From Cornus controversa (Eukaryota; Streptophyta; Magnoliopsida; Cornales; Cornaceae): 64,000 bases of DNA. The translations under genes were made by a program, and so were the position numbers. The stretch lies in assembly GCA_026545225.1 (NCBI GenBank), contig CM048847.1, positions 3,472,001 to 3,536,000 of the forward strand, given 5' to 3'. Below, in pieces: positions 35,250-49,200 of this stretch; positions within the stretch are counted from its first letter, which is position 1; each line of letters opens with the position of its first letter. The notes below the pieces were generated by a model, which was not told where the DNA came from, searched no databases, and was given only the letters and a program-made list of their open reading frames with translations.

Positions 35250-38200
35250 TTCAGAAAAATAGAGAATGACAACAACGATTTCGAACTTGTTTCGTTTTAC
35301 TTGTCCTGATTCGAAATGTCCAATCCACGTGAAATCGTGCCATACTTAGAATTATACATTGCTTTATGCCAAATTCAACCATCAGGACATCCTGAATCAA
35401 AAATAGTAATTCCTTGCTGCACTCATGAATGATCACAACCGTATGGTGCTCTATGCCAACTTCAACCATCTGGAAAAGTAAAAGAAACAATTCCCAAGCT
35501 ATCAAGGATTTTAAACAAGTTTAGTTTGAGTTATTCTGATTCAAAAACCCATTCCTTAAGAAGTCGTGCCATAATCAGAATCGTAAGTTTCTTTTTTCCA
35601 TATTAGACCATCAAAGCATCCAAAAGAAGTGACGAACATGTCAATCCGAACTTCATCACAACCGTATGGTGCTTTGTTCCAAATTCGACCGTTTGGACAT
35701 CTAGCGGAAACAATTAGCAAGCTACCAACCATTTTAAACTTGTTTCATTTGAGTTGTTTTGATTAGAAAATCACATTCCCAGAGAAGTCGTACCATAATA
35801 CTAATCGTACGATGCTTTTTTTCTAAATAAAACCATCAAAGCGTCCCAAAGAAATGACGAGCATGTCGATCCGATCTTCATCCATGTTTGTTTGAGTTGT
35901 TCTGAGTCGAAAAGAACAATTGCTTGTAATAATCAGGCATGACGACAACCGTATGGCACTTTGTGCTAGAATTGACCATCTGGATGTTCAGAAAAATAGA
36001 GAATGACAACAACGGTTTCGAGTTTGTTTCGTTTTACTTGTCCTGATTCGAAAAGTCCAATCCACGTGAAATCGTGCCATACTTAGAATTATACATTGCT
36101 TTATGCCAAATTCAACCATCAGGACATCCTGAATCAAAAATAGTAATTCCTTGCTGCACTCATAAATGATCACAACCGTATGGTGCTCTATGCCAACTTC
36201 AACCATCTGGAAAAGTAAAAGAAACAATTCCCAAGCTATCAAGGATTTTAAACAAGTTTAGTTTGAGTTGTTCTGATTCAAAAACCCATTCCTTGAGAAT
36301 TCGTGCCATAATCAGAATCGTAAGTTTCTTTTTTCCATATTAGACCATCAAAGCATCCAAAAGAAGTGACGAACATGTCAATCCGATCTTCATCACAACC
36401 GTATGGTGCTTCGTTCCAAGTTCGACCGTTTGGACATCTAAAGGAAACAATTAGCAAGCTACCGACCATTTTAAACTTGTTTCATTTGAGTTGTTTTGAT
36501 TCGAAAACCGCATTCCAAGAGAAGTCGTGCCATAATACTAATCGTACGCTACTTTTTTCTAAATGAAACCATCAAAGCGTCCCAAAGAAACGACGAGCAT
36601 GTCGATCCGATCTTCATCCATGTTTGTTTGAGTTGTTCTGAGTCGAAAAGAACAATTGCTTGTAATAATCAGGCATGACGACAACCGTATGGCGCTTTGT
36701 GCTAGAATTGACCATCTGGATGTTCAGGAAAATAGAGAATGACAACAACGGTTTCGAACTTGTTTCGTTTTACTTGTCCTGATTCGAAAAGTCCAATCCA
36801 CGTGAAATCGTGCCATACTTAGAATTATACATTGCTTTATGCCAAATTCAACCATCAGGACATCCTGAATCAAAAATAGTAATTCCTTGCTGCACTCATG
36901 AATGATCACAACCGTATGGTGCTCTATGCCAACTTCAACCATCTGGAAAAGTAAAAGAAACAATTGCCAAGCTATCAAGGATTTTAAACAAGTTTAGTTT
37001 GAGTTGTTCTAATTCAAAAACCCATTCCTTGAGAAGTCGTGCCATAATCAGAATCGTAAGTTTCTTTTTTCCATATTAGACCATCAAAGCATCCAAAAGA
37101 AGTGACGAACATGTCAATCCGATCTTCCTCACAACCGTACGGTTTTTCATTCCAAGTTCGACCGTTTGGACATCTAAAGGAAACAATTAGCAAGCTACCG
37201 ACCATTTTAAACTTGTTTCATTTGAGTTGTTTTGATTCGAAAACCGCATTCCGAGAGAAGTCGTGCCATAATACTAATCGTACGCTGCTATTTTCTAAAT
37301 GAAACCATCAAAGCATCCCAAAGAAACGACGAGCATGTCGATCCGATCTTCATCCATGTTTGTTTTAGTTGTTCTGAGTCAAAAAGAATAATTGCTTGTA
37401 ATAATCAGGCATGACGACAACCGTATGGCACTTTGTGCTAGAATTGACCATCTGGATGTTCAGAAAAATAGGGAATGACAACAACGATTTCGAACTTGTT
37501 TCGTTTTACTTGTCCTGATTCGAAAAGTCCAATCCACGTGAAATCGTGCCATACTTAGAATTATACATTGCTTTATGCCAAATTCAACCATCAGGACATC
37601 CTGAATCAAAAATAGTAATTCCTTGCTGCACTCATGAATGATCACAACCGTATGGTGCTCTATGCCAACTTCAACCATCTGGAAAAGTAAAAGAAACAAT
37701 TCCCAAGCTATCAAGGATTTTAAACAAGTTTAGTTTGAGTTATTCTGATTCAAAAACCCATTCCTTAAGAAGTCGTGCCATAATCAGAATCGTAAGTTTC
37801 TTTTTTCCATATTAGACCATCAAAGCATCCAAAAGAAGTGACGAACATGTCAATCCGAACTTCATCACAACCGTATGGTGCTTTGTTCCAAATTCGACCG
37901 TTTGGACATCTAGCGGAAACAATTAGCAAGCTACCAACCATTTTAAACTTGTTTCATTTGAGTTGTTTTGATTAGAAAATCACATTCCCAGAGAAGTCGT
38001 ACCATAATACTAATCGTACGATGCTTTTTTTCTAAATAAAACCATCAAAGCGTCCCAAAGAAACGACGAGCATGTCGATCCGATCTTCATCCATGTTTGT
38101 TTGAGTTGTTCTGAGTCGAAAAGAACAATTGCTTGTAATAATCAGGCATGACGACAACCGTATGTCACTTTGTGCTAGAATTGACCATCTGGATGTTCAG

Positions 38201-41100
38201 AAAAATAGAGAATGACTACAACGGTTTCGAACTTGTTTCGTTTTACTTGTCCTGATTCGAAAAGTCCAATCCACGTGAAATCGTGCCATACTTAGAATTA
38301 TACATTGCTTTATGCCAAATTCAACCATCAGGACATCCTGAATCAAAAATAGTAATTCCTTGCTGCACTCATAAATGATCACAACCGTATGGTGCTCTAT
38401 GCCAACTTCAACCATCTGGAAAAGTAAAAGAAACAATTCCCAAGCTATCAAGGATTTTAAACAAGTTTAGTTTGAGTTGTTCTGATTCAAAAACCCATTC
38501 CTTGAGAAGTCGTGCCATAATCAGAATCGTAAGTTTCTTTTTTCCATATTAGACCATCAAAGCATCCAAAAGAAGTGACGAACATGTCAATCCGATCTTC
38601 ATCACAACCGTATGGTGCTTCGTTCCAAGTTCGACCGTTTGGACATCTAAAGGAAACAATTAGCAAGCTACCGACCATTTTAAACTTGTTTCATTTGAGT
38701 TGTTTTGATTCGAAAACCGCATTCCAAGAGAAGTCGTGCCATAATACTAATCGTACGCTGCTTTTTTCTAAATGAAACCATCAAAGCGTCCCAAAGAAAC
38801 GACGAGCATGTCGATCCGATCTTCATCCATGTTTGTTTGAGTTGTTCTGAGTCGAAAAGAACAATTGCTTGTAATAATCAGGCATGACGACAACCGTATG
38901 GCGCTTTGTGCTAGAATTGACCATCTGGATGTTCAGAAAAATAGAGAATGACAACGACGGTTTCGAACTTGTTTCGTTTTACTTGTCCTGATTCGAAAAG
39001 TCCAATCCACGTGAAATCGTGCCATACTTAGAATTATACATTGCTTTATGCCAAATTCAACCATCAGGACATCCTGAATCAAAAATAGTAATTCCTTGCT
39101 GCACTCATGAATGATCACAACCGTATGGTGCTCTATGCCAACTTCAACCATCTGGAAAAGTAAAAGAAACAATTGCCAAGCTATCAAGGATTTTAAACAA
39201 GTTTAGTTTGAGTTGTTCTAATTCAAAAACCCATTCCTTGAGAAGTCGTGCCATAATCAGAATCGTAAGTTTCTTTTTTCCATATTAGACCATCAAAGCA
39301 TCCAAAAGAAGTGACGAACATGTCAATCCGATCTTCCTCACAACCGTACGGTTTTTCATTCCAAGTTCGACCGTTTGGACATCTAAAGGAAACAATTAGC
39401 AAGCTACCGACCATTTTAAACTTGTTTCATTTGAGTTGTTTTGATTCGAAAACCGCATTCCGAGAGAAGTCGTGCCATAATACTAATCGTACGCTGCTAT
39501 TTTCTAAATGAAACCATCAAAGCATCCCAAAGAAACGACGAGCATGTCGATCCGATCTTCATCCATGTTTGTTTTAGTTGTTCTGAGTCAAAAAGAATAA
39601 TTGCTTGTAATAATCAGGCATGACGACAACCGTATGGCACTTTGTGCTAGAATTGACCATCTGGATGTTCAGAAAAATAGGGAATGACAACAACGATTTC
39701 GAACTTGTTTCGTTTTACTTGTCCTGATTCGAAAAGTCCAATCCACGTGAAATCGTGCCATACTTAGAATTATACATTGCTTTATGCCAAATTCAACCAT
39801 CAGGACATCCTGAATCAAAAATAGTAATTCCTTGCTGCACTCATGAATGATCACAACCGTATGGTGCTCTATGCCAACTTCAACCATCTGGAAAAGTAAA
39901 AGAAACAATTCCCAAGCTATCAAGGATTTTAAACAAGTTTAGTTTGAGTTATTCTGATTCAAAAACCCATTCCTTAAGAAGTCGTGCCATAATCAGAATC
40001 GTAAGTTTCTTTTTTCCATATTAGACCATCAAAGCATCCAAAAGAAGTGACGAACATGTCAATCCGAACTTCATCACAACCGTATGGTACTTTGTTCCTA
40101 ATTCGACCGTTTGGACATCTAGCGGAAACAATTAGCAAGCTACCAACCATTTTAAACTTGTTTCATTTGAGTTGTTTTGATTAGAAAATCACATTCCCAG
40201 AGAAGTCGTACCATAATACTAATCGTACGATGCTTTTTTTCTAAATAAAACCATCAAAGCGTCCCAAAGAAACGACGAGCATGTCGATCCGATCTTCATC
40301 CATGTTTGTTTGAGTTGTTCTGAGTCGAAAAGAACAATTGCTTGTAATAATCAGGCATGACGACAACCGTATGGCACTTTGTGCTAGAATTGACCATCTG
40401 GATGTTCAGAAAAATAGAGAATGACAACAACGGTTTCGAACTTGTTTCGTTTTACTTGTCCTGATTCGAAAAGTCCAATCCACGTGAAATCGTGCCATAC
40501 TTAGAATTATACATTGCTTTATGCCAAATTCAACCATCAGGACATCCTGAATCAAAAATAGTAATTCCTTGCTGCACTCATAAATGATCACAACCGTATG
40601 GTGCTCTATGCCAACTTCAACCATCTGGAAAAGTAAAAGAAACAATTCCCAAGCTATCAAGGATTTTAAACAAGTTTAGTTTGAGTTGTTCTGATTCAAA
40701 AACCCATTCCTTGAGAAGTCGTGCCATAATCAGAATCGTAAGTTTCTTTTTTCCATATTAGACCATCAAAGCATCCAAAAGAAGTGACGAACATGTCAAT
40801 CCGATCTTCATCACAACCGTATGGTGCTTCGTTCCAAGTTCGACCGTTTGGACATCTAAAGGAAACAATTAGCAAGCTACCGACCATTTTAAACTTGTTT
40901 CATTTGAGTTGTTTTGATTCAAAAACCGCATTCCGAGAGAAGTCGTGCCATAATACTAATCGTACACTATTTTTTTCTAAATGAAACCATCAAAGCGTCC
41001 CAAAGAAACGACGAGCATGTCGATCCGATCTTCATCCATGTTTGTTTGAGTTGTTCTGAGTCAAAAAGAATAATTGCTTGTAATAATCAGGCATGACGAC
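35250..41100 (-). repeat. Three-unit higher-order repeat (2209 bp)
   Basis: Marker variants recur every 2209 bp (3 units): CTTAAGAAG near 35556, 37765 and 39974; GGTTTTTCATTCC near 37140 and 39350; CAATTGCCAAGC near 36962 and 39172; GGGAATGACAACAACGATTTCG at 37471 and 39680. Two to three rounds are visible. Confidence 0.88.
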
Positions 41101-41379
41101 AACCGTATGGCGCTTTGTGCTAGAATTGACCATCTGGATGTTCAGAAAAATAGGGAATGACAACAACGATTTCGAACTTGTTTCGTTTTACTTGTCCTGA
41201 TTCGAAAAGTCCAATCCACGTGAAATCGTGCCATACTTAGAATTATACATTGCTTTATGCCAAATTCAACCATCAGGACATCCTAAATCAAAAATAGTAA
41301 TTCCTTGCTGCACTCATGAATGATCACAACCGTATGGTGCTCCATGCCAACTTCAACCATCTGGAAAAGTAAAAGAAAC

Positions 41380-43270
41380 AATTTCCAAGCTATCAAGGAT
41401 TTTAAACAAGTTTAGTTTGAGTTGTTCTGATTCAAAAACCCATTCCTTGAGAAGTCGTGCCATAATCAGAATCGTAAGTTTCTTTTTTCCATATTAGACC
41501 ATCAAAGCATCCAAAAGAAGTGATGAACATGTCAATCCGAACTTCATCACAACCGTATGGTGCTTTTTTCCAAATTCGACCGTTTCGATATCTAGCGGAA
41601 ACAATTAGCAAGCTACCAACCATTTTAAAATTGTTTCATTTGAGTTGTTTTGATTAGAAAATCACATTCCCAGAGAAGTCGTACCATAATACTAATCGTA
41701 CGATGCTTTTTTTCTAAATAAAACCATCAAAGCGTCCCAAAGAAACGACGAGCATGTCGATCCGACCTTCATCCATGTTTGTTTGAGTTGATCTGAGTCG
41801 AAAAGAACAATTGCTTGTAATAATCAGGCATGACGACAACCGTATGGCGCTTTGTGCTAGAATTGACCATCTGGATGTTCAAAAAAATAGAGAATGACAA
41901 CAACGGTTTCGAACTTATTTCGTTTTACTTGTCCTGATTCGAAAAGTCCAATCCACGTGAAATCGTGCCATACTTAGAATTATACATTGCTTTATGCCAA
42001 ATTCAACCATCAGGACATCCTGAATCAAAAATAGTAATTCCTTGCTGCACTCATGAATGATCACAACCGTATGGTGCTCTATGCCAACTTCAACCATCTG
42101 GAAAAGTAAAAGAAACAATTCCCAAGCTATCAAGGATTTTAAACAAGTTTAGTTTGAGTTGTTCTGATTCAAAAATCCATTCCTTGAGAAGTCATGCCAT
42201 AATCAGAATCGTAAGTTTCTTTTTTCCATATTAGACCATCAAAGCATCGAAAAGAAGTGACGAACATGTCAATCCGATCATCATCACAACCGTATGGTGC
42301 TTCGTTCCAAGTTCGACCGTTTGGACATCTAAAGGAAACAATTAGCAAGCTACCGACCATTTTAAACTTGTTTCATTTGAGTTGTTTTGATTCAAAAACC
42401 GCATTCCAAGAGAAGTCGTGCCATAATACTAATCGTACGCTATTTTTTTCTAAATGAAACCATCAAAGCGTCCCAAAGAAACGACGAGCATGTCGATCCG
42501 ATCTTCATCCATGTTTGTTTGAGTTGTTCTGAGTCGAAAAGAACAATTGCTTGTAATAATCAGGCATGACGACAACCGTATGGCGCTTTGTGCTAGAATT
42601 GACCATCTGGATGTTCAGAAAAATAGAGAATGACAACAACGGTTTCGAACTTGTTTAGTTTTACTTGTCCTGATTCGAAAAGTCCAATCCACGTGAAATC
42701 GTGCCATACTTAGAATTATACATTGCTTTATGCCAAATTCAACCATCAGGACATCCTGAATCAAAAATAGTAATTCCTTGCTGCACTCATGAATGATCAC
42801 AACCGTATGGTGCTCTATGCCAACTTCAACCATCTGGAAAAGTAAAAGAAACAATTCCCAAGCTATCAAGGATTTTAAACAAGTTTAGTTTGAGTTGTTC
42901 TGATTCAAAAACCCATTCCTTGAGAAGTCGTGCCATAATCAGAATCGTAAGTTTCTTTTTTCCATATTAGACCATCAAAGCATCCAAAAGAAGTGATGAA
43001 CATGTCAATCCGATCTTCATCACAACCGTATGGTGCTTCGTTCCAAGTTCGACCGTTTGGACATCTAAAGGAAACAATTAGCAAGCTACCGACCATTTTA
43101 AACTTGTTTCATTTGAGTTGTTTTGATTCGAAAACCGCATTCCAAGAGAAGTCGTGCCATAATACTAATCGTACGCTGCTTTTTTCTAAATGAAACCATC
43201 AAAGCGTCCCAAAGAAACGACGAGCATGTCGATCCGATCTTCATCCATGTTTGTTTGAGTTGTTCTGAGT
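41380..43270 (-). repeat. Segment copied at 61995-63885 (offset 20615)
   Basis: Rare variants shared at exactly 28 units' distance: CAATTTCCAAGC, CCGTTTCGATATC, GAGTTGATCTGAG, CATCGAAAAGAAG, CGATCATCATC, CTTGTTTAGTTTTAC. The match weakens beyond about 63.88 kb, where the copy turns to variants seen one unit further on (CAACTGGATGG). Confidence 0.85.
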
Positions 43271-46200
43271 CAAAAAGAACAATTGCTTCTAATAATCAGG
43301 CATGACGACAACCGTATGGCGCTTTGTGCTAGAATTGACCATCTGGATGTTCAGAAAAATAGAGAATGACAACAACGGTTTCGAACTTGTTTAGTTTTAC
43401 TTGTCCTGATTCGAAAAGTCCAATCCACGTGAAATCGTTCCATACTTAGAATTATACATTGCTTTATGCCAAATTCAACCATCAGGACATCCTGAATCAA
43501 AAATAGTAATTCCTTGCTGCACTCATGAATGATCACAACCGTATGGTGCTCTATGCCAACTTCAACCATCTGGAAAAGTAAAAGAAACAATTCCCAAGCT
43601 ATCAAGGATTTTAAACAAGTTTAGTTTGAGTTGTTCTGATTCAAAAACCCATTCCTTGAGAAGTCGTGCCATAATCAGAATCGTAAGTTTCTTTTTTCCA
43701 TATTAGACCATCAAAGCATCCAAAAGAAGTGATGAACATGTCAATCCGATCTTCATCACAACCGTATGGTGCTTCGTTCCAAGTTCGACCGTTTGGACAT
43801 CTAAAGGAAACAATTAGCAAGCTACCGACCATTTTAAACTTGTTTCATTTGAGTTGTTTTGATTCGAAAACCGCATTCCAAGAGAAGTCGTGCCATAATA
43901 CTAATCGTACGCTGCTTTTTTCTAAATGAAACCATCAAAGCATCCCAAAGAAACGACGAGCATGTCGATCCGATCTTCATCCATGTTTGTTTGAGTTGTT
44001 CTGAGTCGAAAAGAACAATTGCTTGTAATAATCAGGCATGACGACAACTGGATGGCGCTTTGTGCTAGAATTGACCATCTAGATGTTCAGAAAAATAGAG
44101 AATGACAACAACGGTTTTGAACTTGTTTCATTTTACTTGTCCTGATTCGAAAAGTCCAATCCACGTGAAATCGTGCCATACTTAGAATTATACATTGCTT
44201 TATGCCAAATTCAACCATCAGGACATCCTGAATCAAAAATAGTAATTCCTTGCTGCACTCATGAATGATCACAACCGTATGGTGCTCTATGCCAACTTCA
44301 ACCATCTGGAAAAGTAAAAGAAATAATTCCCAAGCTATCAAGGATTTTAAACAAGTTTAGTTTGAGTTATTCTAATTCAAAAACCCATTCCTTGAGAAGT
44401 CGTGCCATAATCAGAATCGTAAGTTTCTTTTTTCCATATTAGACCATCAAAGCATCCAAAAGAAGTGATGAACATGTCAATCCGATCTTCATCACAACCG
44501 TATGGTGCTTCGTTCCAAGTTTGACCGTTTGGACATCTAAAGGAAACAATTAGCAAGCTACCGACCATTTTAAACTTGTTTCATTTGAGTTGTTTTGATT
44601 CGAAAACCGCATTCCAAGAGAAGTCATGCCATAATACTAATCGTACGCTGTTTTTTTCTAAATGAAACCATCAAAGCGTCCCAAAGAAACGACGAGCATG
44701 TCGATCCGATCTACATCCATGTTTGTTTGACTTGTTCTGAGTCGAAAAGAACAATTGCTTGTAATAATCAGGCATGACGACAACCGTATGGCGCTTTGTG
44801 CTGGAATTGACCATCTGGATGTTCAGAAAAATAGAGAATGACAACAACGGTTTCGAACTTGTTTCGTTTTACTTGTCCTGATTCGAAAAGTCCAATCCAC
44901 GTGAAATCGTGCCATACTTAGAATTATACATTGCTTTATGCCAAATTCAACCATCAGGACATCCTGAATCAAAAATAGTAATTCCTTGCTGCACTCCTGA
45001 ATGATCACAACCGTATGGTGCTCTATGCCAACTTCAACCATCTGGAAAAGTAAAAGAAACAATTGCCAAGCTATCAAGGATTTTAAACAAGTTTAGTTTG
45101 AGTTGTTCTAATTCAAAAACCCATTCCTTGAGAAGTCGTGCCATAATCAGAATCGTAAGTTTCTTTTTTCCATATTAGACCATCAAAGCATCCAAAAGAA
45201 GTGACGAACATGTCAATCCGATCTTCCTCACAACCGTACGGTGCTTCATTCCAAGTTCGACCGTTTGGACATCTAAAGGAAACAATTAGCAAGCTACCGA
45301 CCATTTTAAACTTGTTTCATTTGAGTTGTTTTCATTCAAAAACCGCATTCCGAGAGAAGTCGTGCCATAATACTAATCGTACGCTGCTATTTTCTAAATG
45401 AAACCATCAAAGCATCCCAAAGAAACGACGAGCATGTCGATCCGATCTTCATCCATGTTTGTTTGAGTTGTTCTGAGTCAAAAAGAATAATTGCTTGTAA
45501 TAATCAGGCATGACGACAACCGTATGGCGCTTTGTGCTAGAATTGACCATCTGGATGTTCAGAAAAATAGGGAATGACAACAACGATTTCGAACTTGTTT
45601 CGTTTTACTTGTCCTGATTCGAAAAGTCCAATCCACGTGAAATCGTGCCATACTTAGAATTATACATTGCTTTATGCCAAATTCAACCATCAGGACATCC
45701 TGAATCAAAAATAGTAATTCCTTGCTGCACTCATGAATGATCACAACCGTATGGTGCTCTATGCCAACTTCAACCATCTGGAAAAGTAAAAGAAACAATT
45801 GCCAAGCTATCAAGGATTTTAAACAAGTTTAGTTTGAGTTGTTCTGATTCAAAAACCCATTCCTTGAGAAGTCGTGCCATAATCAGAATCGTAAGTTTCT
45901 TTTTTCCATATTAGACCATCAAAGCATCCAAAAGAAGTGACGAACATGTCAATCCGATCTTCATCACAGCCGTATGGTGCTTCGTTCCAAGTTCGACCGT
46001 TTGGACATCTAAAGGAAACAATTAGCAAGCTACCGACCATTTTAAACTTGTTTCATTTGAGTTGTTTTGATTCGAAAACCGCATTCCAAGAGAACTCGTG
46101 CCATAATACTAGTCGTACGCTATTTTTTTCTAAATGAAACCATCAAAGCGTCCCAAAGAAACGACGAGCATGTCGATCCGATCTTCATCCATGTTTGTTT

Positions 46201-49200
46201 GAGTTGTTCTGAGTCGAAAAGAACAATTGCTTGTAATAATCAGGCATGACGACAACCGTATGGCGCTTTGTGCTAGAATTGACCATCTGGATGTTCAGAA
46301 AAATAGAGAATGACAACAACGGTTTCGAACTTGTTTCATTTTACTTGTCCTGATTCGAAAAGTCCAATCCACGTGAAATCGTGCCATACCTAGAATTATA
46401 CATTGCTTTATGCCAAATTCAACCATCAGGACATCCTGAATCAAAAATAGTAATTCCTTGCTGCACTCATGAATGATCACAACCGTATGGTGCTCTATGC
46501 CAACTTCAACCATCTGGAAAAGTAAAAGAAACAATTCCCAAGCTATCAAGGATTTTAAACAAGTTTAGTTTGAGTTGTTCTGATTCAAAAACCCATTCCT
46601 TGAGAAGTCGTGCCATAATCAGAATCGTAAGTTTCTTTTTTCCATATTAGACCATCAAAGCATCCAAAAGAAGTGATGAACATGTCAATCCGATCTTCAT
46701 CACAACCGTATGGTGCTTCGTTCCAAGTTCGACCGTTTGGACATCTAAAGGAAACAATTAGCAAGCTACCGACCATTTTAAACTTGTTTCATTTGAGTTG
46801 TTTTGATTCGAAAACCACATTCCAAGAGAAGTCGTGCCATAATACTAATCGTACACTATTTTTTTCTAAATGAAACCATCAAAGCGTCCCAAAGAAATGA
46901 CGAGCATGTCGATCCGATCTTCATCCATGTTTGTTTGAGTTGTTCTGAGTCAAAAAGAATAATTGCTTGTAATAATCAGGCATGACGACAACCGTATGGT
47001 GCTTTGTGCTAGAATTGACCATCTGGATGTTCAGAAAAATAGGGAATGACAACAACGATTTCGAACTTGTTTCGTTTTACTTGTCCTGATTCGAAAAGTC
47101 CAATCCACGTGAAATCGTGCCATACTTAGAATTATACATTGCTTTATGCCAAATTCAACCATCAGGACATCCTGAATCAAAAATAGTAATTCCTTACTGC
47201 ACTCATAAATGATCACAACCGTATGGTGCTCTATGCCAACTTCAACCATCTGGAAAAGTAAAAGAAACAATTCCCAAGCTATCAAGGATTTTAAACAAGT
47301 TTAGTTTGAGTTGTTCTGATTCAAAAACCCATTCCTTGAGAAGTCGTGCCAGAATCAGAATCGTAAGTTTCTTTTTTCCATATTAGACCATCAAAGCATC
47401 CAAAAGAAGTGACGAACATGTCAATCCGAACTTCATCACAACCGTATGGTGCTTTGTTCCAAATTCGACCGTTTGGATATCTAGCGGAAACAATTAGCAA
47501 GCTACCAGCCATTTTAAAATTGTTTCATTTGAGTTGTTTTGATTAGAAAATCACATTCCCAGAGAAGTCGTACCATAATACTAATCGTACGATGCTTTTT
47601 TTCTAAATAAAACCATCAAAGCGTCCCAAAGAAACGACGAGCATGTCGATCCGACCTTCATCCATGTTTGTTTGAGTTGTTCTGAGTCGAAAAGAACAAT
47701 TGCTTGTAATAATCAGGCATGACGACAACCGTATGGCGCTTTGTACTAGAATTGACCATCTGGATGTTCAGAAAAATAGAGAATGACAACAATGGTTTCG
47801 AACTTATTTCATTTTACTTGTCCTGATTCGAAAAGTCCAATCCACGTGAAATCGTGCCATACTTAGAATTATACATTGCTTTATGCCAAATTCAACCATC
47901 AGGACATCCTAAATCAAAAATAGAAATTCCTTGCTGCACTCATGAATGATCACAACCGTATGGTGCTCTATGCCAACTTCAACCATCTGGAAAAGTAAAA
48001 GAAACAATTCCCAAGCTATCAAGGATTTTAAACAAGTTTAGTTTGAGTTGTTCTGATTCAAAAACCCATTCCTTGAGAAGTCGTGCCATAATCAGAATCG
48101 TAAGTTTCTTTTTTCCATATTAGACCATCAAAGCATCCAAAAGAAGTGATGAACATGTCAATCCGATCTTCATCACAACCGTATGGTGCTTCGTTCCAAG
48201 TTCGACCGTTTGGACATCAAAAGGAAACAATTAGCAAGCTACCGACCATTTTAAACTTGTTTCATTTGAGTTGTTTTGATTCGAAAACCGCATTCCAAGA
48301 GAAGTCGTGCCATAATACTAATCGTACGCTGTTTTTTTCTAAATGAAACCATCAAAGCGTCCCAAAGAAACGACGAGCATGTCGATCCGATCTTCATCCA
48401 TGTTTGTTTGACTTGTTCTGAGTCAAAAAGAACAATTGCTTGTAATAATCAGGCATGACGACAACCGTATGGCGCTTTGTGCTAGAATTGACCATCTGGA
48501 TGTTCAGAAAAATAGAGAATGACAACAACGGTTTCGAACTTGTTTCGTTTTACTTGTCCTGATTCGAAAAGTCCAATCCACGTGAAATCGTGCCATACTT
48601 AGAATTATACATTGCTTTATGCCAAATTCAACCATCAGGACATCCTGAATCAAAAATAGTAATTCCTTGCTGCACTCATGAATGATCACAACCGTATGGT
48701 GCTCTATGCCAACTTCAACCATCTGGAAAAGTAAAAGAAACAATTCCCAAGCTATCAAGGATTTTAAACAAGTTTAGTTTGAGTTGTTCTGATTCAAAAA
48801 CCCATTCCTTGAGAAGTCGTGCCATAATCAGAATCGTAAGTTTCTTTTTTCCATATTAGACCATCAAAGCATCCAAAAGAAGTGACGAACATGTCAATCC
48901 GATCTTCATCACAACCGTACGGTGCTTCATTCCAAGTTCGACCGTTTGGACATCTAAAGGAAACAATTAGCAAGCTACCGACCATTTTAAACTTGTTTCA
49001 TTTGAGTTGTTTTGATTCGAAAACCGCATTCCAAGAGAAGTCGTGCCATAATACTAATCGTACGCTGTTTTTTTCTAAATGAAACCATCAAAGCGTCCCA
49101 AAGAAACGACGAGCATGTCGATCCGATCTTCATCCATGTTTGTTTGAGTTATTCTGAGTCGAAAAGAACAATTGCTTGTAATAATCAGGCATGACGACAA

